DNA of 64,000 nt. Source: Halichondria panicea. Taxonomy: Eukaryota; Porifera; Demospongiae; Suberitida; Halichondriidae. The notes beneath the pieces were generated by a model. The model did no database searches, had not been told where the DNA came from, and worked only from the letters and a program-made list of their open reading frames with translations. Every line of letters starts with the position of its first letter. The first letter of the stretch is position 1. Of the stretch, positions 53,401 through 64,000 are shown piece after piece. The stretch lies in NCBI RefSeq assembly GCF_963675165.1, contig NC_087378.1:1543525-1607524 (forward strand). Direction: 5' to 3'. The position numbers and the translations under genes are program-made.

Positions 53401-56400
53401 TAAACACCAACTAAATTGTCACTCAGTACCTCGTGTAAGCATTTCCTGTAAAGGATATCCTTCCCAGCTGCAGAGTCGAGCTTCCTCTTGATAAAAAAAC
53501 CACCCAGGTGACATACCATCCACCTACAGTAACAAGTAACATGATAGAGAAGAGATGTACATGTATTGCAAATGCCAATAATAATTACACGGTTTCTATG
53601 TATAGCCGCGGGTAAATGACTTCAAATACCCGCGGGCGGGCCTCGATTAGAGAATAAAGGTAACAAAGAGGGTAACAAAAGTGAAAGAGAGTTTGATCTT
53701 GAAACATGGCGGACGACACCTCGAATACGAATGCCGACGACAACGCTTCTCCCAAGCTTGATGTGATCGAGTTTGTAGAGAAAAACAGTAACCAAAGTGC
53801 TACTGTAGTGTTTGAGATAGAAGAGGAGCTTGTACAAGAATGGAGAGCACAGAAAGATGAGCTACAGAAGTTACCGCCTGAACCAAGCCCACCACCAGCA
53901 TTATCACCACCGGCTCCACCTGCACCACAGACACCATCTAACAAAAGAACCCCCAAGAGGTCGTTTACCCCAGCCTTCAAGCTACAAGTTATTAAAAGAG
54001 CTGAAGAAAACACAAATAGATCAGCTGCGAAAGAGTTCAACATTGACGACAAGATGGTGCGAGAATGGCGAAAACAGAAGGAGCGACTGGAAGCTTTACC
54101 ACCAGAAAAACTTGAGCGAAAGATGGGAAACTCTGGACTTCGACCGTTACTTCCTGAGTTAGAAAAGACGCTTGTGGAATGGATCAAAACTCAGCCGAAG
54201 CGACCAACAAATGTGCAAATTCAAGCGAAAGCTCTCGAGCTTAATGCTAATGAGGTAGCGGACTTCAAAGCCAGTCGTGGTTGGCTTGACAAATTCATGC
54301 ATCGGCACAGCCTGCATGCTCATCGATTAAGCTCCAGTGGAGGAATCCCCACAGCAAGCCCAGTGATGACAATGGATGTGGACTCAGTGATATCTCAGAT
54401 CATTCCCGGCGAAGGAGACGCAATCGATATCCAAGCTTGTTTGGACGTGGTAAATACCGAGGAGACGGCTACTAAGAGAAGGAAATACGCGCCGGTTTAC
54501 AAACTATTGGTTATCGAACATGCCGAGAAGACTTCGAACCGAGAGGCTGCCAGAGAATTCAGTGTAGACGAGAGGATGGTACGTGGTTGGAGGGGCCAAA
54601 AAGAACATATCCAGTCCTTGCCTCAAGATGACTCCCAGCCACTGATAGAGCCACCACTTGAAGTGCCGACTACTCCAATGAATGTTGTGTCTCCAGATAT
54701 CAGTGTTGTCTCCACTCCTGGGCAGTCCACACCGAACAAGAAGAGGAAGTATGATGTTGCCTTCAAACTAAAGGTGAAGTATCTGTCTAGCTTTAATTAT
54801 CTATCATGTCTGTAGAGTGTTAATTAAACGCTTGTTTACCTTAAAAATGTAAATCATGTAGACGTGGCTTTGAATGTACCAAATATGTTCTAATTTTATT
54901 CTTTGTTTGTTTTCCCTTTAGGCGGTGGAGTATGCAGAGAAGGTCTCTAACCGGGGTGCGGGGCGTCATTTCAACGTTGACGAGAAACGAGTGCGAGAAT
55001 GGCGTAAACAGAAAGAGCTCCTTGCCACATTACCACCTGGCAAAGTGCGAGTGGGAAAGTCTGGATGCCATCCCTTGCTCCCAGAGTTAGAAAAGACGCT
55101 AGTCTCCTGGATAAACGAGTCACCCGTCAAACCAACACACTCCAAGATTCAAGCCAAGGCCCTTGAGCTACATACTGGAGAGAAGCCGTTCAAAGCAAGC
55201 CGTGGCTGGCTTGAAAAGTTCCTGAATCGCCACAAAGTCGATAGCAATGACGAGGCAATTTCCACCACTTCTCCTGAGGCATCTGTAGTTCCTGATGCAA
55301 TCCAAATTACGCAAGAAGATTTTAGTGAGGTCGATATCCAAGCCTGTCTCAATTTAGCCAGGACGATTCAAGACTCTGTCAAACAAGGTGGAGGGGACGA
55401 GAATGCACTCATGATAGCCAAGAGCATCGAGGAAACTGTCAAGAAAAGCATTGCCGACTCGTTGGCAAAAAACGCACACCGAAACATTGACCTGGATCCA
55501 AACCAGATACAAAGCATTGCCGAAACCCTGATGGAAACAGTCGGAGAGACAGTGGCCCGGACTCTGGAGGCAGCACAAGTGGAGAGCATAGCCCAAACCC
55601 TTGCAGAGACGATGGACGCAAGTCAGGTGCAAAGTATCGCCGACGGTATGACGGAGACTGTGGAGGAAAGCATCGCTGAAGTGCCCACCGAGGAGATGAC
55701 CATCGAAGAAACTGTTGCCTAACTTACTTGTATTTAACGGAAACAACTATGAACTTGAAGTACTATAATATATATGTTAACTCTGAGCATTTGTTAGTAA
55801 GTATGTTATCGTCTACTAGAGAATTATTAGTATGTATGTCACTATTAACTGAGAATTTTCGTCACAACATAATTATATTACATATATACAAGAATTTGGA
55901 ATGTTGGGTATAGGCAGCCAGGAACTCCCGTGCTCCTGAAGCAGCCATGAACAACATTAATAATCAGTGAAACTAGGTATAATTATAGATGAACGTATGC
56001 CACAGTGCTTATGCCGGGTCGTCCCAGCAATCTTTCAGGTTTGGTGGGTCCCCACATCACAGAGTCTACTAGTTAGTGTGCCAGTGGTGTTCCTCACGGT
56101 ATCAGGGTAACTGCATAGAGCTAGTGGACAGGCTGTCTAAGACTGAAGTGTGTCCCCCCCCCCCTTTTTTTCAATCACTAAATCAAAACAAGAGAACCAG
56201 TTTTTTTTAGATCAGCTTAAATTCAATTGTCAATTCTCATTGATGATGTTGAAAATGATGAAGTTGAGAATAAAAAAGCACTATTGTGACTACTTGTACT
56301 TACGATACAAATGGGAGCTGAAGGTTGTCCCCGGCAGCAATACGGGGTATGTGAACTCCAAGATTGAAGAGTACAAAGGTTAGGATGATGTAATCCAAGT

Positions 56401-58258
56401 GGCTTTTATGGGAGGGTAGGAACACAATAGGTACACCACGCTGCAGAAAAAAGGGGTTATATTTATAATCGATACAACCAAAACTTGACTAACCTTTTGT
56501 GCTTCTCTGAGCATGTGTACATGTTTCTTTTGCAAGCTGATCTGATTGAATAGCTGCTTGAACACATGAAACAGGATCCACGCCACAAACCTGCACATAC
56601 AGACAAGAAACAGCCACCTTAATACTATCACATGAGCACCTCGTACCTATCACATGAGCACCTCGTATGTACCTTAGCACTGGTTTGCTGACACCAGAAG
56701 ACATGCTGTACACAATGCTCCTGGCTCGCTCCTGTTGTTCTTTCAATGCTTCCTCAAAAGTGGAGTCATCTAGAGTAGAAACAGACAAATATCGTCCCTA
56801 CTTGTGTTAGCCGTTTTTTCATTTAGGGACGGGAGTGTAGTTGGATATCATATAATTAGCTAGAGAGCCATTAAGGTACATAGTGGAATCCTGTCTAACA
56901 CTTATGCTAGGTATTTACTTCAAATATACAAAAGCAAGTAACCTATGATTTCTGAGAATACCACAGTTGATTAATTGTAACAGCAACAATTTCTTTATTA
57001 CTAATAACCAGAAGCCATTACATACGTACTCACCACTCTCTGCTTTTGCTTGCGCACAAGCTTCAATTGCATCTACAATCCTGTATAGTGAAAAGTGCTA
57101 GTAAATAGCTATCGAACAAAGAGCCTAGTAGAATGAATGTACCCTGCTGAGTTAAGGGTGTCTGCCCTGAGGTCCTTCATGTTGTAGTCAAGTGAGGTAC
57201 AGATTACATGAGTAAGATAGGGAAACCACCGTCCCAGGATCCCACTGTGAAAGGGGTAGTTAGTGAGATAGTGTGTGAGCTGTAGTTTCGAATTCCAGCC
57301 GGTTCTCATTGTAGCGTGGGAGGGAGAGACTGTTCTCTCCCTCCCACGCTACAATGAGAACCGGCTGGGCTACAATGAGAACCGGCTGGAAGAGGGAGAG
57401 AACCGTTCTCTCCCTCCCATGCTACAATGAGAACTGGCTGGAATTCGAGACTAGTGTGAGCTGTACATGCACATGGTTGAATTATTTGCAGGAATGAAGA
57501 GGAGTGTGTGTTATGGTACAAGGATACTAACAATGTATGAATAGAACATTGAAAGCATACCCATACTGTCTTCTGTCAATGAGCAAGATATCTTGCAGTC
57601 CAGAGCCAGGACCGTCATCAGCATAAAACTTTGTCTACATGCAAAGAGAGCTCATCGATGATAATTATGAGCTGACTTACCCTGCTTGAAGGTAGGCAAT
57701 GCTGACAACAACGAGAGATGCTGGTGAACTTGTTCACAGTGGCAGTGTGCAGAGCATTGGCATCAATACCCAGGCTTGGGACAAATGATGACCTCCCCTG
57801 CATAGAGAGTAACATGTGGTAATCACTGGTCCAGTAAGTATGAATGATGCAATAAATTTCCTACTATACTAGAATAGCATTTTGTTGGCATACTGTGATA
57901 TACACCAGTACAGATACATAATTCCAGCTCACAAAACTCTGTCTTCCATGTCTGGTGCTCCTACCCCCAACAGATCCATTAGGGTAACGGGGGAGACGAC
58001 CCCGCACAGCTGACGGCCTGCTGCAGGGAAGTATACAATCCAGTAATGTGTATCTCATAGACAAGCGCTTGCACTTCATGCATGTATTAAACCACTGTTG
58101 ACCCAGTACCTTGTAGATATATACATGCAGTCGAGTCGTTGACATAACTCTACCTAGTACCTGTGAGAGCTAAAGGGTGCAGATGAAGATCCTCTCCCTC
58201 TCTTCTCCCACTTGGCATACACTTCTTCGATTCTTTTCCTGCGCCACTCCTCCATCAT
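50472..58258 (-). CDS. GPAM: Mitochondrial-type glycerol-3-phosphate acyltransferase, 23 exons
   Basis: Acylates glycerol-3-phosphate, the first step of glycerolipid synthesis, at the outer mitochondrial membrane. Exons: 58161-58258, 57933-58017, 57681-57797, 57561-57634, 57143-57244, 57034-57080, 56673-56769, 56494-56590, 56304-56440, 53430-53523, 53239-53368, 52978-53063, 52819-52932, 52634-52772, 52363-52433, 52237-52304, 51946-52184, 51791-51870, 51563-51622, 51338-51505, 51015-51141, 50892-50960, 50472-50620. This is 815 residues against about 828 in vertebrates. Acyltransferase blocks: HKSHLD (His250-Asp255), GGFFIKRKLD (292-), FLEGSRSRSGK (331-341), ILVVPVNISYD (365-375). The last intron but one, 54 nt, is in frame and open, so it may be retained. 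Intron 9 (2.8 kb) holds another gene on the opposite strand. Confidence 0.93.
53106..53150. repeat. Short tandem repeat TATCACG
   Basis: About six copies of ATCACGT-type heptamers in GPAM intron 11. Confidence 0.95.
53706..55722 (+). CDS. pogo/CENP-B-derived DNA-binding protein, no transposase domain
   Basis: Two exons (53706-54773, 54922-55722), 622 residues, nested antisense in GPAM intron 9. It is made of repeated helix-turn-helix modules. A degenerate copy at residues 18-56 (IEFVEKNSNQSATVVFEIEE) is followed by copies at ~88-131 (FKLQVIKRAEENTNRSAAKE), ~260-300 (YKLLVIEHAEKTSNREAARE) and one across the splice (KLKAVEYAEKVSNRGAGRHF); each ends near VREWRKQKE-LLALPP. Two of them are followed by a Tc5/CENP-B-type second HTH (LLPELEKTLVEWI ... 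KASRGWLDKFMHRH). The ~150-residue C-terminus is an acidic heptad-like repeat (QIQSIAETLMETVGETVA). No DDE domain follows. Likely a domesticated transposase DNA-binding region; a role as chromatin or transcription factor is inference. Confidence 0.75.
55723..56303. other. 3' flank of nested gene, remaining GPAM intron 9
   Basis: AT-rich, no ORF. It holds a C10/T8 homopolymer junction at 56154-56169. Confidence 0.5.
57285..57452. mobile_element. Foldback element in GPAM intron 4
   Basis: Inverted arms CGAATTCCAGCCGGTTCTCA / GAGAACTGGCTGGAATTCG, with internal inverted copies of GAGAGAACNGTTCTCTCCCTC and ACAATGAGAACCGGCTGG. The 12-mer GTGTGAGCTGTA occurs on both sides, a probable target duplication. 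Two more partial arms in the middle suggest internal rearrangement. Confidence 0.85.
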
Positions 58259-58422
58259 AAATCTCCCTAGACAATGTACCCAGTGTTAAAGTCTAGCAGC
58301 TTTGTATATCTCTCCACGTGTGAGATAGACATTGTAGGCAGTGCAAGCCCCTCCCCTTAACTGTTAATTAGCAGAAACCAGCTCTAGCTCTATAGACTAC
58401 TATTTCCAAGGGTAGGGCCAAA
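58259..58422. promoter_or_regulatory. 164-bp bidirectional promoter, GPAM / F37C4.5-like
   Basis: Everything between the two start codons. No TATA box in a believable position. 5' UTR exons of GPAM could overlap the neighbour. Confidence 0.6.
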
Positions 58423-61385
58423 ATGTCAACAGAAGAGCTAGAGAAGCAGCCGCTTAAGGAAGAAGTAAAGCAAGATGAGGGCGAAGAGAAGCCTTCACAG
58501 AAGAAGGAGATATCTATTCCAGACTGTACAGTCCACTCAGTAGTGGTCTATCCAGACAGAGCTGAGGTAATTAGTATAATTAATGACTACTACATAAATG
58601 TATAATTATGCTGATTTGTATCTACTGTGTATTCTATTTCTTCTAGGTGACCAGATTGGTGACAGTGGATCTCGAGCCAGGCAGTGCTGAGGTGGTTATC
58701 AAAAATATCTCAAAATCTCTGGACAAAGACTCAATCAGAGTGGATGGAATCGGGCCAGCCAGTGTTACTGAGGTTTCATTCCAGGTACAAGATAGAGTAT
58801 GCATGTAACCCTCCACCCACCACTTCACCGTTAGCACATGTCGTAGTAAAGAGTGCAAATTATAATCCACAACCACCCACCCACCCACCAGGAGATAGCT
58901 GTGACTGAAGAGGAGGACAGTAGGGAGAATGCTAGTGCCGAGGTGACAGAGCTCAAGGAGAAGATTAAAGCTGCCGAAGAAAGGAAGGAAAAAACGAAAC
59001 AACAAATGGACAGAATGACTGCTCAGATCGAGCTTTTTGACAAGTACTCCACTGGACTGTTCTCAGCTGGGGGTCAGACCACCACTAATGACTTGCTGGA
59101 CCAGAAAACCATCGGTATGCTTGTTTGCGTAATAGTAATGATACTACATCTACTCATACTGTAGATGGAGTGTTTGGTTACCTGGAGACATTTGAGGAGC
59201 GTACAGTGCGACTGAGGGTGGACAAAGATGAGGTCAACTCTGATGACCTCAGCACTGCAAGGGAGCTCACTAAGGTGGCCTGGGCATTGTGTGTATAATC
59301 ATTTTAAATAAACAATCACTTACCAAATTGCCTGTGTTTGTATTAGAATAAGCCCTAGGGATTCCCAAAAATACCGATACAGAATGACTACCTTTCATAA
59401 TCTCCACCCTCTAGCTCAACACGCGATTATACGAGCTCCAGCCTCTTCTGAGCAAGCCCTCGGAGCCTGTTAAACAGCAAGTGATTGGTGTGCTGCTCGA
59501 CGTCAAGTCAGCTGCACAGATACAGCTGCTAATCTCGTACGTGGTCTCCAATGCGGGTTGGACGCCCAAATATGACCTGAGGGTATCTAGCAGTGAGAGG
59601 ACCATGCAGGTCACCTACTTTGGAGTTGTCAAGCAGAGCACTGGGGAGGACTGGTCAGTGATTGTGTGTAGATTGTTCAGTTACTGTTTTCTGTTGTCTC
59701 ATCTCAGCCAAGTCTCATTTCAATCACACTACGTACGTAATTTGTGTAGTGTAGTGTCATGTATAGCATGATAAGTATTTATTTGATTGACGATGAGTGC
59801 CCTTGTACTGTGCTCAGGTTGAATGCTCGCCTGTCCCTCTCTACTGCTACACCCAGTATAGGAGGCTCTGCCCCCACCCTGGAGACACTCAAGCTGACCA
59901 TCATCCCTAACCTCAACCCTCAGCTACGCGGAGGAACTGGAAAGTGAGTGTGCGCATATTTATAATGATGATATCGGATTGTTTTGATGGCAACTGCCTT
60001 GTTGCTGACCGATATAGTAATTCAGTTTCATATTCGTCGCATTCTATCTATTTTTAGATACAAAGATCACTCACTTCAATCTGCCATTATAATTATTATG
60101 TACTCCTTTCATTGCAGGAAGAAGTCTCGACACTCGGGGTTTGGATTTGGAGAAGAGTCGTCTGTCATAGAGGCCCCTCCATCTAAGGTCTCAGAGGGTC
60201 TCATCAACTCAGTGTTTGAGATATCCACACCCACCAATATACCTGCCGACAACTCGGGCCATAAGGTGAAAGGGGCTGGCATTGAAATTACCATTTCGTT
60301 CCACTCAGTCATGTTAATCTGTAAGTGGTCCGAAATGGGCCCGTTTTGGTAGCTAACTTAGAGTGTTCATATCTTGAGATATATAGGATTGTACATTTTC
60401 ACAGTTACCCATTCGAAAGGCCTATGTTTAGATCAATGATTACTTTCGAATCGAAATTGTCCACTATAAATAAAATCATGAACTTTCTATTCTCTCTCAT
60501 TATAGGTGCATGTGGCCCAGATTGACTTAAAGCCAACTTTTGAGTACGATACAGTCCCCAAGCTAGCACAACACGCCTTCCTACGAGCCAAGGCCGTTAA
60601 CAACTCTCAGTACCCGTTCCTGTCCGGCCCCTCAAATGTCTTCCTCGACAACTCGTACGTTACGGAGACTACCCTCGCCTCAGTGTCCCCTAACGAGGAG
60701 TTTGGCTGCTCTTTAGGTGAGTACCAGTATGAGCTTGGAAGATTAAATTTACATGGCTGGCTCTCTAGTGTTCACTTGTAGTTTATTGATCGTTTTTACA
60801 ATCTGAGAACCACTTGAAAAACTGTTCATTATAATTTCATATTAACAGGGGTTGACTTATCAGTGAAGGTGGTCTACAAGCCAGTGTCACGGTTTCGTGA
60901 GGAGACTGGACTCTTCTCCAAGACAGTGGTGTACAAGTACAAGCAGGTGACGGAGATCCTCAACACTCGTAGTGAACCAGCTGTCATCACCTTCACCGAC
61001 CAGGTGCCCAAGAGCGAGGATGAGAAACTCAAGGTGAGTACTAAGTAACTATTTCATAAGATACAGCAGTGTAAAGGGACTGCTTTTGTAGCTTATGTGT
61101 GTGCTAATGCTAGCCTACATGTAGTTCGATAGTTACCATAATAATAATTATTGAATTATGTATCAGTGAACTTATTCCTCTTTATATTTCACTCTGCAGG
61201 TGACACTTCTGGAGCCAGTGATAGCCAAGCAGAAGCAAGGAGCCCCCTCACCAAACCCCAAGCTCAACTCCCAGAACAATGTTGAGTGGCGTCTAGAGCT
61301 AGGCCCTGGAGAGAGTCGCTCTGTGACCATCTACTATACTGTAGAGTTCCCAGTCAACAAGGAGGTTGAGGGACTGGGACTGTGA
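58423..61385 (+). CDS. F37C4.5-like protein (DUF4140/DUF4139)
   Basis: Ten exons (58423-58566, 58647-58784, 58892-59114, 59165-59274, 59415-59653, 59818-59943, 60118-60265, 60506-60716, 60849-61033, 61200-61385), 569 residues. The N-terminus has HSVVVYPDRAEVTRLVTVDL (DUF4140), followed by a coiled coil (about residues 100-165). The DUF4139 part has VGVLLDVKSAAQIQ-type and SYVVSNAGWTPKYDLRV stretches, FLDNSYVTETTL and VVYKPVSRFREETGLFSKT, and ends in EWRLELGPGESRSVTIYYTV. The family is widespread in animals, fungi and bacteria and has no firmly known function. At exon 7 the donor at 60266 is preferred over a longer reading because it joins GHK to VHVAQIDL as in relatives. A polyadenylation signal follows 52 bp after the stop. 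Confidence 0.88.
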
Positions 61386-61436
61386 ACACTTTTAAGCCAT
61401 AGTTATCCAATTTTTAGCTGCTTTGTGAGTTGTACA

Positions 61437-61442
61437 AATAAA
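61437..61442 (+). terminator. AATAAA polyadenylation signal
   Basis: Canonical hexamer 52 bp after the stop of the DUF4139 gene, followed by a T-rich stretch. Confidence 0.7.
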
Positions 61443-61667
61443 TTTTTTTATTAAGTGTGGTTAATATTCAAGTGGGTAGTAAGGATATTCATTAGCCCAT
61501 GGATAACACTAATCATGACAAGCGGGGGCGTGGTTCTTCCTGGACTGCTGAGCCCTTAGCGTACTAGTGTACACTCCAGTATAGTACAGTGCAGTAGCTC
61601 TTGATCTGCAAGAACAAGGAAAGTAAGCTGCAAAATAAGATTTAGAAGTCACAGCTACAACTCAAAT

Positions 61668-63896
61668 ATGGTTGTAAGTAACATAGCTTTGAGACTAAGA
61701 CCTCCTGTAGGTATAGAAGTGCCATATACTGAGTTAATAGTAATATTTATATGAAGTTGTACAACCCCTTCCTCAGGACCAAGTTGTATCAGAGTTCAGT
61801 ATTCCCCTGGACAAGCTGCAGGAGGTGGAGACAAGGCTAACAGGGGAATTCAACAAGGGGTTGGCCAGGGAGGGCGATGATGTCAAGGTCAAGATGCTCG
61901 TCACCTATGTCCATTCTCTGCCTGACGGTTCTGAGGAGGGAGACTTCTTGGCGTTGGATCTGGGCGGAAGCAACTTCAGAGTCCTCTTGATTAGTAAGTT
62001 CCTACACTGCACCTGCAAGAGCTTATTATGCCTCAATATAATGAAAGAATTGTCATCAGCTTTATATTTGCTGTAGAGTTGAGGAAAGGACAGCTTCCTG
62101 AGCAAACTGCTGAGAAGTTTGTGATTGACGATGCTACTAAGCAGTCTACTGGAGTGGTTCTGTTTGACTTCATTGCAAAGTGTGTGGCGGAATTTGTCAA
62201 GAAACAGAACATCACCACAAAGCTACCCCTCGGCTTCACCTTCTCCTTCCCTGTTAAACAGTTGAGTCTCACCTCGGGCACTCTTATCCGTTGGACCAAG
62301 GACTTTACAGCTACTGGGGTGGTGGGTGAGAACGTCGTCCAACTGCTCAAGGAAGCTTTCGTTAGGAGAGGAGTGAGTATGTGCATTTGTGTATTATGTA
62401 GCCTGAGTTCAAACAATCTTCTACTAGCTGTAGTAATGTGCTGCAAGCCTGCAATTGATTCTATCTAGCAACCTTGTAATTTACAATGCAAAATTTACAA
62501 TACAATTTGACCATGATTCTCCCGTAATCTCTAATTTAAAAGCAGCTCCAAAGCAAGTCTGCATGATTAAGTATTTCTCCCTTGTGTAGGATATTGATGT
62601 GGACGTGGTGGCCCTTGTCAACGACACCACAGGAACACAACTAGCTGTGGGTTACCTTGACAACAACTGTCTGATTGGACTCATCCTGGGCACTGGTACC
62701 AATGCTTGCTACATGGAGCAGCTGTCTGCAGTCGGCAAGTACACTGGCGATAAAAATAAGTACTCCCAAGTGATTATCAACTGCGAGTGGGGTGCCTTTG
62801 GTGATGATGGAAGTATAGACCCGTGGCTCACCACCTATGACAAGGCACTCGATGAACTGGTGCAGAATAAGAAACAGCAGCTGTGAGTTGCGTAGAGATC
62901 GTTTGTTGAGCACTTGCAGCTGGTAACTATAGTACCGCACCTTGTTGATTTCTCCCTTCTTGAACCTGATTTGTTTTGGTAGCCAACTTTAGGTTGCAAG
63001 GCTGTTATATCTGATCATCATTCTCACTAACCCTCCCTCCCTCCATTTTGGTAGGTATGAGAAGATGATCTCTGGCAAGTACCTCGGTGAGATTGTGCGA
63101 CAAGCCCTTCTCTCACTGATCAAGAATGGAGTTCTCTTTGGGGGAAAGTCTTCAGAAAAATTTAGCAAATTTGAGGGGTTTGAGACACAGTATGTTTCAA
63201 TGATAGAAGCTGGGTGAGTTGTCATTGTGCAATGTTGTATGCTAGTACTACATTGTTGATCACGTGGTAATCACAAGGATAGCCATTGAGATCCTTGGTC
63301 TAGAGAACATGCACATCATTGTATATATTCACATTCAAATCATTACCCCTTAATTTTTGCATGCACACATCACTAGAGATGTAGCCAATTGTAAGAAAAT
63401 CTTCAAGGATGTATTCTCCATTGAAGCGTCCGATGAGGACTGTCAGAGTGTTAAGAGAGTGTGTGCAGCCGTGTCCACTAGAGCAGCCAGATTGGCCGGT
63501 GCTGGGGTGGTCGCTCTCGTCAAGAAGATCAATAAGTTGGGTGGATGCACCGTGGCTGTCGATGGTTCACTGTATAAGATGCACCCGACATTCCGTCAGA
63601 AGTGAGCTAATTATGCACGCTAGATATATAGTATGTGTGCCTTCAAGCCTTCCTTGTGGAGGTGCTAAGCATACCCCACCCACCTTCTTATCACATTCCC
63701 CATATTCCATGCATGTGACCTTGAAGCCCTACATAGTCGGCTACTTTCATGTATTCCTTTTTCCCACAGTATGGATGATGCCATGAATGAGCTGGCCCCT
63801 GGAAACAAGATCACCATGAAGCTCTCTGAGGATGGGTCTGGGAGAGGAGCAGCCATTGTGGCAGCTGTTGCCTGTAGACTCACAAAGACTGAGTGA
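61668..63896 (+). CDS. Hexokinase, single-domain
   Basis: Phosphorylates glucose and other hexoses at C6, first step of glycolysis. Exons 61668-61673, 61777-61993, 62077-62372, 62590-62882, 63055-63213, 63377-63601, 63770-63896 give 440 residues, one ~50-kDa unit, unlike the doubled vertebrate HK1-3. Motifs: [12 protein letters not shown] (phosphate 1), [13 protein letters not shown] (sugar), [36 protein letters not shown], and [11 protein letters not shown] near the end. The first coding exon holds only Met-Val before a GTAAGT donor, so the start is the weakest part of the model; the next exon begins [10 protein letters not shown]. The C-terminus [16 protein letters not shown] matches the adenosine-binding end of the family. 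Confidence 0.93.
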
Positions 63897-64000
63897 AATA
63901 TCTCATTATAGAATAATAGTTTGTAAAAAATTATTGACCAATTGTGTAATAACGATAATTTCATTCAATTCTTGACAGAATTTTTAGCAAGAATTTGTGC

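Noticed and set aside
60266-60350. Read-through extension of DUF4139 gene exon 7
   Set aside because: It would insert KGAGIEITISF between GHK and VHVAQ, absent in family members as remembered, and GTGAAA is an acceptable donor.

Overview
This window is eukaryotic and almost certainly comes from an invertebrate animal. Genes are densely packed and intron-rich: up to 23 coding exons, many introns of 50-300 bp, GT-AG borders and exons as short as 27 nt. The gene set is metazoan (YKT6, CFAP99, SFXN5, an IFITM/dispanin family, a rhodanese-type MAP-kinase phosphatase, AS3MT, LHPP, GPAM, hexokinase). Compact genes, a two-domain Frizzled-CRD-like GPI protein, orphan Ig/FN3-like receptors and many small foldback elements would fit a demosponge. 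The phylum is an inference I cannot prove here. There is no sign of bacterial, plasmid or phage sequence.

Left part (1-14 kb): YKT6 (minus, cut at the window edge so the prenylation tail is missing), a secreted cysteine-rich protein (minus) and, head-to-head with it, a 21-exon CFAP99 gene (plus). The last CFAP99 intron holds a 387-bp GT run.

Middle part (14-41.7 kb): everything here descends from one unit, the sideroflexin gene SFXN5 followed by a small two-TM dispanin gene, repeated three times on the minus strand. The rightmost unit is intact (SFXN5 with 12 exons, then dispanin). The other two keep only scraps of SFXN5 (copies of exons 5, 10, 11 and 12), with one intact and one wrecked dispanin. 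A 5.7-kb segment with an Ig/FN3-like receptor gene (three lesions) and a second receptor's 3' half sits at a precise point inside a duplicated SFXN5 intron. The broken dispanin is split by a 2.8-kb DNA transposon with 24-bp terminal inverted repeats and a TA target duplication. It carries a decayed RecQ-type helicase and a convergent Cys-rich ORF. Several MITE families with readable target-site duplications pepper the region.

Right part (41.8-64 kb): ordinary single-copy genes in tight head-to-head and tail-to-tail pairs. These are a dual-specificity MAPK phosphatase (minus) and AS3MT (plus); an FKBP-like TPR protein (minus) and LHPP (plus), with 98 bp between start codons; GPAM (minus, 23 exons) and an F37C4.5-type DUF4139 protein (plus), 164 bp apart; then a hexokinase (plus). 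A two-exon gene built only from repeated pogo/CENP-B-type DNA-binding modules, without a transposase catalytic domain, lies antisense inside one GPAM intron.

Exon models were built by eye from splice sites, reading phase and remembered family sequences. For every gene called intact the exon lengths sum to an open frame. No database search was run.
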